A DNA stretch of 64,000 bases from Sediminicola arcticus (GTDB taxonomy: Bacteria > Bacteroidota > Bacteroidia > Flavobacteriales > Flavobacteriaceae). The stretch is taken from contig NZ_JBEXAE010000002.1 in assembly GCF_040566695.1 (NCBI RefSeq), positions 434,001 to 498,000 on the forward strand. The letters run 5' to 3'. Positions within the stretch are counted from its first letter, which is position 1. Each line of letters starts with the position of its first letter. Shown piece by piece: positions 34,415 to 42,327 of the stretch. Made by a program: the position numbers and the translations under genes. Under the pieces are notes generated by a model. It saw only the letters and a program-made list of their open reading frames with translations, did no database searches and was not told the DNA's origin.

Positions 34415-35149
34415 TTAGTCCAAGAATACTAAGGTTCCAAATATATTGGCATCTTTATATCCTTGATTTTTATCTTCACCAGGTACAAATACAGAACCAA
34501 TAAAGTTTTCGCGTTCTTTGCTGCCATCATTATCACAATAGGCAATTGCAAATCCGACCTTCTTGTTTATTTCTAAATTTTTAGGACTATTTTTTTTCCC
34601 ATCTACAAAGCTGTCATCATACAATTTAACGGCAATTTCCCATGTGCTGGTTTGCCCGTTGGTAGTCCTTACAGAGGTAATATGATCATTGTACAGATGT
34701 GGTAGTTCATCGGGTGCCAAATCAACAACATTACCGTCAAGGGCTACGTGATAGGCGAATGCATTATGGCTAAACTGGTGTGGTCCACCTGAATTATCTT
34801 CATCAATAAAAACTTCAACACAATCATCGTCCCACCATAAATTTAAAGGATCAGCATACTGATCAAATAAGACATCATCCTTAATTTCTGCAAGGATATA
34901 TAATGCATTTTCATCCCAGCTTAATTTATATCTTCCGCTAAAATCTTTGTAGGTATAGGCATTTCCCAACCAATTTTGGTCCATGGCTAGCCATTCTGCC
35001 TTGTTCCAGCAATCGTCAATGTCTTTACCATCCAAATTAGGACTTTTAATGGCCTTCTTAACCTCTATGATTTGGCGGTCTTCCTTTTTGTTGGAAGAAC
35101 AGCTCCAAAACATGAAAAAAGATAAAAATACTATTAACAGCTTTTTCAT
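34415..35149 (-). CDS. CBM9-like domain lipoprotein
   Basis: 244 residues. Signal peptide with lipobox FWSC (Cys about 17), so likely an outer-membrane or periplasmic lipoprotein. One family-9-like carbohydrate-binding domain: SPNLDGKDIDDCWNKAEW, YKLSWDENALYILAEIKDD, WWDDDCVEVFIDED and an NAFAYHVALDG stretch. Such single-domain proteins probably bind sugar or help xylan-like polymer use. 45 bases downstream of msrA on the same strand. Confidence 0.82.
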   Translation of the reverse strand: MKKLLIVFLSFFMFWSCSSNKKEDRQIIEVKKAIKSPNLDGKDIDDCWNKAEWLAMDQNWLGNAYTYKDFSGRYKLSWDENALYILAEIKDDVLFDQYADPLNLWWDDDCVEVFIDEDNSGGPHQFSHNAFAYHVALDGNVVDLAPDELPHLYNDHITSVRTTNGQTSTWEIAVKLYDDSFVDGKKNSPKNLEINKKVGFAIAYCDNDGSKERENFIGSVFVPGEDKNQGYKDANIFGTLVFLD

Positions 35150-35194
35150 ATATCTAAGATACTATTTTCGCCGTAAAGTAGTTAAATTCTTGTT

Positions 35195-35860
35195 TTAATG
35201 CGCATCCGTTTTTAATAGTTCTGGAAATTTTTTCTGAAATCTTTTTAATCTTGGTACAGAAACACCTTGGATATATGGATTGTTGGGATGTTTTCTTTCA
35301 TAATCCTGATGGTAATCCTCTGCATCGTAAAATTTGGTAAATGCGGTTACTTCCGTAACAATAGGGCTGTTGTAGACTTTATCTTTGGTTAACTTGGCTA
35401 TATAGTCCACAATTATTTTTTTCTCCCCTTCGTTTTTATAGAAAGCAGCAGATCGGTATTGTGCGCCTCTATCGGGACCTTGTCTATTTAATGTGGTTGG
35501 ATCCTGTGATCCAAAGAACACCTTTGCCAAGGTTTCGTAAGAAACCACTTTTGGATCGTAATATACTTCCACGGCTTCGGCATGTGAAGTTTTCCCCATC
35601 CCTACCTGTTCATAAGTGGGGTTTAACTCCGTGCCACCAGCATAACCAGATATAACTTCCTTAACACCTTTTACACTTTCAAAGACAGCCTCTACACACC
35701 AAAAACAACCACTTGCAAAATATGCGGTCTCATATTCCTTAAGGTCTTGAGCACTGTATTCCACCTTATCTGCTTGTGGTTTTTGATCTTTATTTTTTGA
35801 CTGGCAGCTTGTACTGAACAACGCAATTGCACTTACCATCATAATTTTTAACATCTTCAT
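35195..35860 (-). CDS. msrA: Peptide-methionine (S)-S-oxide reductase, lipoprotein form
   Basis: 221 residues. Lipobox STSC (Cys19), so exported and membrane-anchored. Catalytic motif ASGCFWCVEAVFE (Cys52 nucleophile), followed by YAGGTELNPTYEQVGMGKTSHAEAVEV split over about 74-100 and GPDRGAQYRSAAFY. Repairs oxidised methionine of envelope proteins. Recycling cysteine is not obvious near the C-terminus. First gene of a pair with the CBM9-like lipoprotein. Confidence 0.93.
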   Translation of the reverse strand: MKMLKIMMVSAIALFSTSCQSKNKDQKPQADKVEYSAQDLKEYETAYFASGCFWCVEAVFESVKGVKEVISGYAGGTELNPTYEQVGMGKTSHAEAVEVYYDPKVVSYETLAKVFFGSQDPTTLNRQGPDRGAQYRSAAFYKNEGEKKIIVDYIAKLTKDKVYNSPIVTEVTAFTKFYDAEDYHQDYERKHPNNPYIQGVSVPRLKRFQKKFPELLKTDAH

Positions 35861-35964
35861 AGTTTTTTTTCTTTAATAGTCGACTGAATTTACAAATACT
35901 TACGGAGTAAGATGTTAAATGGTTTTAAAGATTTAAGCTATACTATATTTAAGGTGTGACTTTT

Positions 35965-35986
35965 AAAGGATTTCATGAAATCCTTT
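35965..35986. promoter_or_regulatory. 22-bp perfect palindrome, operator-like
   Basis: Half-site AAAGGATTTCA followed immediately by its exact reverse complement. It ends one base before the -7 element TATATTTG, so it occupies the promoter spacer of the M28 peptidase gene. Such placement is typical of a dimeric repressor site. Confidence 0.6.
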
Positions 35987-35994
35987 TATATTTG
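35987..35994 (+). promoter_or_regulatory. Putative -7 promoter element of the M28 peptidase gene
   Basis: TATATTTG, 67 bases upstream of the ATG, directly abutting a perfect palindrome on its upstream side. Confidence 0.5.
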
Positions 35995-36061
35995 AAGGAT
36001 AGGATCATATGATCAACCGCATTGGCAAAATGACCAATGAAAACAATAAACAACACCAAAC

Positions 36062-38158
36062 ATGAGAAGATTTCTAGTACACATTATCCTGTTTTTATGC
36101 AGTTACTTAGCGATTGCACAGTCTAATGACGGATTTTTGTCCCAGTCACAGACAAAGGAAGATCAAATAGAGGATTATTTTTTGAGATCAGTTGATTTTG
36201 ATCAATACAAGATCCACCTAAAAACATTGACACAAAAACCACACGTTGCCGGAAGTAAGGCGAACGAAGAAGTAAGGGATTATATGGCCAACGTTATGAA
36301 AAATGCGGGTATGACGGTAGCACTATATCCATATGATATCTATATGTCCAAGAACCCAGGTAGTTCATTGATAGAATTGATAACGCCTGTAAGAGAACCA
36401 TTAAATCAACAAGAGTATATTTTGGAAGGTGATGCCTATTCTTCCAGTACCGATTTATGGAAAGGATGGAATGCATATTCTGGTAGTGGTGATGTTACAT
36501 CTGAAGTAGTATATGCCAATTATGGCACCAAGGAAGACTTTGAAAAATTGAAGGAACTTGGTGTTGAGGTAAAAGGTAAAATAGTGATGGCTCGTTATGG
36601 ACAAAACTTTAGGGGTTATAAAGCTAAGTTTGCTGAAGAAAATGGTGCGGCGGGATTAATTATATATACAGATCCAGCAGATAGTGGATTTACAAAAGGA
36701 TTGGTATACCCGGATGGAGTTTATTCCAATGAAAGTGCTATTCAACGTGGATCCGTTCTAACAGAGGAATTTACTGGGGATCCATTGACCCCTTATGAGC
36801 CAGCACTTCCTTTGGATGGTAAGAAAAAGATTAAACGATTGGATCCAAAGGATACTAATATGCCCACGATCCCTGTAACCCCTATTGGTTATGGCTCTGC
36901 CCAAAAAATATTGAGTCTAATGTCAGGTAAAGTAGTGCCGGAAGGATGGCAGGGCGGACTTCCTTTTACCTATAGATTGGATGGAGGTGATGAATTGAAA
37001 TTGCGTTTGATGGTAGATCAAAAAAGGGATTTCGTTAGGGTTCATAATGTGGTAGGTACTTTCAAGGGAACTGAATATCCTGATGAATGGATAATACTTG
37101 GTTGCCATTATGATGCTTGGGGTTATGGAGCCACGGATCCCAACAGTGGTACAGCCATGTTATTAGGCCTTAGTGAGACTTTGGGAAAACTTGTAAAAGA
37201 AGGAAAAGGGCCTAAACGATCTATTTTAATTGCTCATTGGGATGCAGAAGAGCACGGGGTAATCGGATCTGCCGAATGGGTAGAACAGATGAGAGCCGAA
37301 CTGAACGCCAAGGCGGTGGCCTATCTTAATTTTGATGGGGGAGTATCTGGGAAGAATTTTGGAGCATCGGCCTCGCCTACCTTAAAGAAAGTGCTAGTAG
37401 AAGCTTCTAAGGAAGTGAATTATCCAGAAACAGATAAAACGGTTTACCAAGTATGGAAAGGAGATAAAGATGCGCCAACAATAGGAAATTTAGGAGGTGG
37501 CTCGGATCATATCGGATTTTATATGCATGTGGGAGTACCGTCTTTAAGTGGTGGAACCTCGGGCCCAACATTGTATCATACCAATTACGATAGCTTCGGT
37601 TTTTATGAAAAATTTGTTGATCCTTCATTTAAAATGGGACCTATGGTAGAACAATTGGTAGGAATAATGACCTTAAGATTGGCCAATGCTGAAATTATCC
37701 CATACGATGTAAAAAGATATGCTACTGATCTGAAACTACATTTCGCAAAAGTCACTGAGGATGTAAAGTCGTTTGATAAAGAATTTCAAGGTTTTGCACT
37801 TGCGAATTCTTCCATTGAAAAGTTAGAAAAAGTTGCTTCTAGGTTTGAAGAACGCTTATCCACAATGTTGAATAACAACAGCCTATCCAAAAATGAGATC
37901 ACATCCATCAATTCAAAAATGCTCGCTTTAGAAAAAAGCTTTATAGATCCTAAAGGAATGTATTATGGTGATTGGTACAAATCCCTTTACGCCTCTACGG
38001 ATCCTTTTAGTGGTTATGCATCTTGGATGCTTCCTGGGATTGAATATGAAATATCTTTAAAATCATCTGATAGGCTTAAAGAATGGGACTTGCGTTATGG
38101 TAAAGCTATTGATAAATTGAGCGGTAAGATAAACGCTATCATATCCGAATTGAAATAA
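36062..38158 (+). CDS. M28-family metallopeptidase (glutamate carboxypeptidase II-like)
   Basis: 698 residues. Signal peptide ending LAIAQ. PA domain (about 120-260) inserted before the M28 zinc domain, which shows HYDAWGYGATDPNSG near 349 (first His and bridging Asp), DAEEHGVIGSAEW near 393 (catalytic Glu and ligand) and YHTNYDSFGFYEKF near 505 (last His). A C-terminal transferrin-receptor-like dimerisation domain follows (about 580-698). The domain order is that of PSMA/GCPII. Likely a periplasmic or secreted carboxypeptidase for acidic peptides. Followed 24 bases on by an M23 peptidase gene. Confidence 0.93.
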   Translation: MRRFLVHIILFLCSYLAIAQSNDGFLSQSQTKEDQIEDYFLRSVDFDQYKIHLKTLTQKPHVAGSKANEEVRDYMANVMKNAGMTVALYPYDIYMSKNPGSSLIELITPVREPLNQQEYILEGDAYSSSTDLWKGWNAYSGSGDVTSEVVYANYGTKEDFEKLKELGVEVKGKIVMARYGQNFRGYKAKFAEENGAAGLIIYTDPADSGFTKGLVYPDGVYSNESAIQRGSVLTEEFTGDPLTPYEPALPLDGKKKIKRLDPKDTNMPTIPVTPIGYGSAQKILSLMSGKVVPEGWQGGLPFTYRLDGGDELKLRLMVDQKRDFVRVHNVVGTFKGTEYPDEWIILGCHYDAWGYGATDPNSGTAMLLGLSETLGKLVKEGKGPKRSILIAHWDAEEHGVIGSAEWVEQMRAELNAKAVAYLNFDGGVSGKNFGASASPTLKKVLVEASKEVNYPETDKTVYQVWKGDKDAPTIGNLGGGSDHIGFYMHVGVPSLSGGTSGPTLYHTNYDSFGFYEKFVDPSFKMGPMVEQLVGIMTLRLANAEIIPYDVKRYATDLKLHFAKVTEDVKSFDKEFQGFALANSSIEKLEKVASRFEERLSTMLNNNSLSKNEITSINSKMLALEKSFIDPKGMYYGDWYKSLYASTDPFSGYASWMLPGIEYEISLKSSDRLKEWDLRYGKAIDKLSGKINAIISELK

Positions 38159-38182
38159 AAATTAATAAAAGCAACTTTTTCT

Positions 38183-38869
38183 ATGTTCACATTAACACCT
38201 TTAGAAAAGTCACTTCAAAATTATAGTAATGCGTTTATATCAATTTTGGAAACTTTTCCAATGAAACAGTACACTGCTTTAGATCTTTCTATAGGTAATA
38301 CTACTCTGGATAATGTTGATATTACCAATGTAGAAGCTTGTCAAAGGTATATAGATTCTATTTTGGAAAAAAATAGGGCAGAGGTTGCGTATGGTGGATA
38401 TTTGGAACAAAGAAATTTGTATAACGGGAATGCGCATTTTTCAGCATCTGAAGATAAACGGAACAATCATTTGGGAGTCGATTTCTGGGCCAAGGCAGGA
38501 ACAAGGGTTAGGGTGCCTTTGGACGGGAGGTTGCATAGTTTTAGGAATAACAGCACTTCGGGAGATTATGGTCCCACTATCGTTTTAGAACATGTTTTAG
38601 ATGGGATTATATTCCATACCCTTTATGGACATTTGTCCGTAAAGTCCTTACATGGTCTATTTGTAGGAAGGGCATATAACAAGGGGGATGTTTTGGCGAC
38701 ATTAGGGACGCCCGATATTAATGTAAATTATGCGCCACATCTACATTTTCAGATTATCCAGGAGATGGGGGAATACCAAGGGGATTATCCAGGGGTTTCT
38801 ACTACAAAAAATTTAGAATTTTACGCTAATAATTGTCCGAATCCTAATTTTTTATTGAAGGCGACATAG
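38183..38869 (+). CDS. M23-family metallopeptidase (LytM-like)
   Basis: 228 residues. No signal peptide is visible, unusual for the family. M23 motifs: NHLGVDFWAKAGT (HxxxD ligand pair, near 93-105), then HTLYGHLS and PHLHFQI (HxH) near 182-188. Related proteins act on peptidoglycan peptides. It is cotranscribed with the M28 gene and ends at a strong terminator. The missing signal may mean a cytoplasmic or atypically exported enzyme. Confidence 0.85.
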   Translation: MFTLTPLEKSLQNYSNAFISILETFPMKQYTALDLSIGNTTLDNVDITNVEACQRYIDSILEKNRAEVAYGGYLEQRNLYNGNAHFSASEDKRNNHLGVDFWAKAGTRVRVPLDGRLHSFRNNSTSGDYGPTIVLEHVLDGIIFHTLYGHLSVKSLHGLFVGRAYNKGDVLATLGTPDINVNYAPHLHFQIIQEMGEYQGDYPGVSTTKNLEFYANNCPNPNFLLKAT

Positions 38870-38895
38870 GAAAATATCGATTAACTGCCTATTAT

Positions 38896-38940
38896 TCCGA
38901 TAAGTGATTTTAACTTCAAATTCACTTATCGGATTTTTTT
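38896..38940 (+). terminator. Intrinsic terminator after the M23 gene
   Basis: TCCGATAAGTGA (38896-38907) pairs with TCACTTATCGGA (38922-38933), followed by T8. Related hairpin-plus-T-tract segments recur before the second and third copies of the downstream small protein gene. Confidence 0.8.
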
Positions 38941-38945
38941 TGCAC

Positions 38946-39048
38946 TTCAACCAAACTTTTGTCAATAGCCGAAAAATAGGGGGTTTGAGCGACTTTAAAC
39001 GGAGATAGCCTGTATGCGGGGGTACATTTACATAACAAAACCCAAGTC
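38946..39048 (+). repeat. Upstream block of the tandem small-protein genes, copy A
   Basis: Diverged homologue of the blocks at 39666-39773 and 40389-40496, sharing TTTGTCA, CGAA, a GGGGTTT core (GGGGGTTTGAGCGA) and CATAACAAAA before the start codon. Presumably promoter and leader. Confidence 0.6.
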
Positions 39049-39297
39049 ATGAAAGCTATTTTAACGTTCGTCTTTATTCTTTTTATCGGAGTTGTTGCCC
39101 AAGCACAGGAAACAACTAATGAAAATAAAGTTGAGAATGTTGAAATTACCACTGTTACTTCTAACGCTTCAACTAAGTATAATGAAGTGCCTACAGAGAA
39201 TAACAATGAGGTTGCTCGTTTGTACAAGAACAAAAATGCAAGGGTATTGAAGGCGTTGACCTTTATGACCAAAAGAAACGCTGCTAAATTGGCTTAA
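39049..39297 (+). CDS. Small secreted protein, tandem paralogue A
   Basis: 82 residues. Signal peptide MKAILTFVFILFIGVVAQAQ, a variable acidic middle (ETTNENKVENVEITTV), and a basic conserved tail with VARLYKNKNARVLKALTF. Paralogous to the two genes that follow; the ends are conserved and the middle is not. I recall similar short secreted proteins in other Flavobacteriia but know no function. Preceded by a hairpin and a block conserved in all three copies. Confidence 0.8.
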   Translation: MKAILTFVFILFIGVVAQAQETTNENKVENVEITTVTSNASTKYNEVPTENNNEVARLYKNKNARVLKALTFMTKRNAAKLA

Positions 39298-39615
39298 TCA
39301 TGGTTGAAATCATTCTGAGTATTTACTTATTGTTTTATATATATGCCATTATGGTGCCTAAACTTCAAAAGAGGCGCTTAAAGGCAATCATGGTTAGCAT
39401 CAAATAATACATCGATTCGTTGAATCCAAGAGTGGTAATCTAAGTCAATGTATGTTGATCCTAGTCGCTTCATTTTTTGTTAGACTTATGCCATCCAAGT
39501 AGGACGATATACCTAATGAGGGACTATTCATCTAAACTGTTCCTCAAACTAACATTCAAAAAGCTAGAGGAAGTAACATTTACGGATAATCTTGTATCGA
39601 TGAAATACACATAAT
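39298..39615. other. Spacer between copies A and B with one 35-codon ORF
   Basis: No recognised gene. It has no clear similarity to the B-C spacer except a short GAGGAAG-GTAAC element. An ORF at 39300-39407 is listed separately. The rest shows no structure I can support. Confidence 0.4.
39300..39407 (+). CDS. Possible 35-residue membrane peptide
   Basis: ATG three bases after the copy A stop, reading MVEIILSIYLLFYIYAIMV then a basic tail (PKLQKRRLKAIMVSIK) to a TAA. One predicted helix plus a positive tail is a plausible membrane peptide, but the spacing and the lack of a counterpart after copy B leave it doubtful. Confidence 0.25.
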   Translation: MVEIILSIYLLFYIYAIMVPKLQKRRLKAIMVSIK

Positions 39616-39662
39616 ATCGATAATGGATATTTGGCTCCATTGCCGTTTATCGACCTTTTTTT
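39616..39662 (+). terminator. Hairpin with T-tract before copy B
   Basis: TCGATAA (39617-39623) pairs with TTATCGA (39647-39653), with inner ATGGA/TCCAT, followed by seven T. Resembles a terminator but lies 319 bases past the copy A stop and just before the conserved upstream block of copy B. Confidence 0.6.
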
Positions 39663-39665
39663 GCG

Positions 39666-39846
39666 CTTTATCCCATCCTTTGTCAGATACCGAATAATAA
39701 GGGGTTTTAGACGAATTACAAGGAGTTGAAATACACTATAGGCGTTCTATGTACATAACAAAACGTTACCATTATGAAAGCCATCTTAACTTTAATCTTT
39801 GTTCTTTTCATCGGAGTTGCTGCCCAGGCACAAGCTGCTAATGACA
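39666..39846 (+). repeat. 181-bp exact repeat, copy B
   Basis: Identical to 40389-40569 at a fixed offset of 723 bases. It covers the upstream region, start codon, whole signal peptide and the first mature residues. Confidence 0.9.
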
Positions 39847-40022
39847 TTATTAAGGTTGAAACGGTTGCTTTAAGTATTGTGTCCACTACAAACAATGGAA
39901 TGTTCAACGAGGTTTCTACAACTACCCAAAATGATGTTGCTCGTTTGTACAAGAACAAAAATGCAAGGGTATTGAAAGCTTTAACCTTTACTACCAAAAA
40001 GGATAACGCTAAATTAGCTTAA
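39774..40022 (+). CDS. Small secreted protein, tandem paralogue B
   Basis: 82 residues. Signal peptide MKAILTLIFVLFIGVAAQAQ, variable middle, and the conserved basic tail VARLYKNKNARVLKALTF. Very close to paralogue C: upstream DNA and signal-peptide codons are identical, and differences are concentrated in the mature middle part. Same length as A and C. Function unknown. Confidence 0.8.
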   Translation: MKAILTLIFVLFIGVAAQAQAANDIIKVETVALSIVSTTNNGMFNEVSTTTQNDVARLYKNKNARVLKALTFTTKKDNAKLA

Positions 40023-40318
40023 TCCTGAAAGCGCAGAAAAGTAAACAAATAAGAATAAATATAGTATAACGCCTTTTATCTGCACACTACTCTTATTTGA
40101 AAACACTTACCAACTATATTATCATCCCACATTATAGAACACGAATTGGAGGAAGCGTAACTCCTTTAACGGTTTAACCATCTTTTTAATATTGATTACA
40201 CTGGTAGATGACAGGTTGTTGCATCCGAAGAGATCACTTAGAATTTATTGTCAACCATCTTGGAACTACTAAAAGTGAGCGACAGACCTTGCCTGTAATT
40301 AAAGTAGGGAGATCTCAT
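40023..40318. other. Spacer between copies B and C
   Basis: About 296 bases with no convincing ORF or RNA gene. Not similar to the A-B spacer in most of its length although the repeat offset is almost the same (725 and 723 bases). Confidence 0.4.
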
Positions 40319-40385
40319 ATCGATAAACTGCAAGTAATATCGGTATGCGGAATTTTATGACATTACCGTTTATCGATTTTTTTTT
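40319..40385 (+). terminator. Hairpin with T-tract before copy C
   Basis: ATCGATAAAC (40319-40328) pairs with GTTTATCGAT (40368-40377), with inner GTAAT/ATTAC, then nine T. Counterpart of the hairpins before copies A and B. Confidence 0.65.
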
Positions 40386-40388
40386 GCA

Positions 40389-40569
40389 CTTTATCCCATC
40401 CTTTGTCAGATACCGAATAATAAGGGGTTTTAGACGAATTACAAGGAGTTGAAATACACTATAGGCGTTCTATGTACATAACAAAACGTTACCATTATGA
40501 AAGCCATCTTAACTTTAATCTTTGTTCTTTTCATCGGAGTTGCTGCCCAGGCACAAGCTGCTAATGACA
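40389..40569 (+). repeat. 181-bp exact repeat, copy C
   Basis: Identical to 39666-39846. See that entry. Confidence 0.9.
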
Positions 40570-40745
40570 CTATTAAGGTTGAAACGGTTGCTTTAAGTAT
40601 TGAGTCCACTACAAACAATGAAATGTTCAACGATGTCTCTATCAATACCCAAAATGATGTTGCTCGTTTATACAAGAACAAAAATGCAAGGGTATTGAAA
40701 GCTTTGACCTTTACTACCAAAAAGGATTACGCTAAATTGGCTTAA
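40497..40745 (+). CDS. Small secreted protein, tandem paralogue C
   Basis: 82 residues, with the same signal peptide as B and the conserved tail VARLYKNKNARVLKALTF. Its TAA shares the bases TTAA (40742-40745) with the stop of the opposing amidohydrolase gene, so it has no terminator of its own. That tight junction suggests the array ends exactly at the edge of the older neighbouring gene. Confidence 0.8.
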   Translation: MKAILTLIFVLFIGVAAQAQAANDTIKVETVALSIESTTNNEMFNDVSINTQNDVARLYKNKNARVLKALTFTTKKDYAKLA

Positions 40746-42313
40746 TCTTTTCCTACACCAGGTTGTTTTATGGTGTAATTGAGTTTGTCTTTTTCCAATT
40801 GTACCATTTCCTTCACCTCTTTTAATAATTCTTTGGCATTATAGATAATACCATCTTTTATGGTATATAGTACGCCTCCAACGCGTTCTACTTTGTTATC
40901 CTCTGTAAGTTTAATAGCACCTGTACCGTACAAAACTTTAAGGTTTTTTAGTGGATTTTCTTCCACTACCACAAAATCTGCCAACTTTCCAACTTCCACG
41001 GATCCGATTTTATTTGACATCCCCAAGGCTTCTGCCCCATTTAAGGTGGCAGAACGTATGATTTCCAGAGGATGAAACCCCGCTTCCCTTAATAATTCCA
41101 TTTCACGGATATAAGCAAAGCCATATAATTGGAAGATAAAACCAGAATCTGAACCGGTGGTAACCCTACCACCTCTATTTTTGTATTCGTTTACAAAGGT
41201 CATCCACAGTCTATAATTCTCTTTCCATGCTACTTCTTGCTCTGTACCCCAATCATGCCAATAGGACCCATGGGACACTTTACTGGGTTGGTAGAACTCC
41301 CAAAGGGATGGTAAGGTATAATCCTCATGCCATTCTGCCCTTCTGGCCTTATGCAAATCCCTACTAGCCTCATAGATGTTGAATGTAGGATCCAAAGTAA
41401 AATCAAGACTTATGAGCTCATTCATGACCTTGTTCCAGTGGTCAGAATAGGGTTTGGCTGCTTGTTGCCATAGTTTTCCTGCCTCTTCGAAGCGATCTTG
41501 CTCATTCTGGTAATTGTAGTCTACGGGATAATTCTGTACGGTTCTGTCTTCAAATAAGGCTTCTGGCAATCCATACCAATGCTCCATACTGGTAAGTCCC
41601 GCCCTTGCTGAATGAAGGACATTCCATCTAGATACATTCAGTTGTGCATGGTGACAAGCCGATTTTAGACCTAATTTTTTATTCTCATCCAATGCGGCGG
41701 TCATTATTTCTGGTGCGGCCCCAAAGAATTTAACGCCATCTGCGCCCTTTTTTGCATTATTCCGTACCCATTCCCTAGCCATTTCCGGAGTACTGATAGG
41801 TTCCGAACTACCTTGACCAAAAGCGGTATAGGCAAAGAGTCTAGGCGCAACTATTTCATTTTTGGCACTCTTACGTTTTAAGTCCATCGTCCAATCCACA
41901 CCCCTACCACTAGGTTCCCTAACCGTAGTGACGCCATGGGCCATCCATAGTTTAAAAACATAGTCATAATCCGCTCCCTGCGCAATTCCTCCAATATGCC
42001 CGTGCATATCTACAAAACCCGGTAATAGGTACATGCCTTCGCAATTGAGTTCTTTACCCCCTGCTTTTAATTTGGGTCTTTTGGAGTTGTCTAAAGGCAC
42101 ACCTGGGTAGCCAACAACCTCTACTTGGGTGATTATATTGTTTTCAACAACAATATCAATAGGCCCTTGTGGGGGAGCTCCATTCCCGTTGATAAGGGTT
42201 ACTCCACGAATTATGAGTTGCGAATAAGGTCCTTGTCCCTTAGCGTCTTGGCCGAAACCAAGCGAAGAGCAAGAGATAAGTAAACAAGTGAGATAGATTG
42301 TTATAGTTTTCAT
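40742..42313 (-). CDS. Secreted amidohydrolase
   Basis: 523 residues. Signal peptide LTCLLISCSSLGFGQ. Metal-binding motifs: LPGFVDMHGHIGG (HxH, near 98-104), ACHHAQL, SMEHWYG and TTGSDSG (active-site Asp near 388). GVTTVREPSG and SATLNGAEALGMSNKIGSVEVGKLADFVV (split, near 430-458) are typical of imidazolonepropionase-like hydrolases. Unlike the propeller-fused enzyme at 13561 it keeps the catalytic Asp. Lies 14 bases downstream of an M14 carboxypeptidase gene in the same operon, suggesting use of peptide-derived products. Confidence 0.9.
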   Translation of the reverse strand: MKTITIYLTCLLISCSSLGFGQDAKGQGPYSQLIIRGVTLINGNGAPPQGPIDIVVENNIITQVEVVGYPGVPLDNSKRPKLKAGGKELNCEGMYLLPGFVDMHGHIGGIAQGADYDYVFKLWMAHGVTTVREPSGRGVDWTMDLKRKSAKNEIVAPRLFAYTAFGQGSSEPISTPEMAREWVRNNAKKGADGVKFFGAAPEIMTAALDENKKLGLKSACHHAQLNVSRWNVLHSARAGLTSMEHWYGLPEALFEDRTVQNYPVDYNYQNEQDRFEEAGKLWQQAAKPYSDHWNKVMNELISLDFTLDPTFNIYEASRDLHKARRAEWHEDYTLPSLWEFYQPSKVSHGSYWHDWGTEQEVAWKENYRLWMTFVNEYKNRGGRVTTGSDSGFIFQLYGFAYIREMELLREAGFHPLEIIRSATLNGAEALGMSNKIGSVEVGKLADFVVVEENPLKNLKVLYGTGAIKLTEDNKVERVGGVLYTIKDGIIYNAKELLKEVKEMVQLEKDKLNYTIKQPGVGKD

Positions 42314-42327
42314 TTGAAATATTTGGT

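Noticed and set aside
39716..40720. Two near-identical 93-codon frames antisense to copies B and C (39716-39997, 40439-40720)
   Set aside because: They are similar only because the sense genes are duplicated. The sense strand has a signal peptide and conserved tail, the antisense strand no such pattern.
38874..40745. Tandem array considered as CRISPR or integron-like cassettes
   Set aside because: Only three units of about 723 bases with coding sequence; no short direct repeats, spacers, integrase or attC-like ends.
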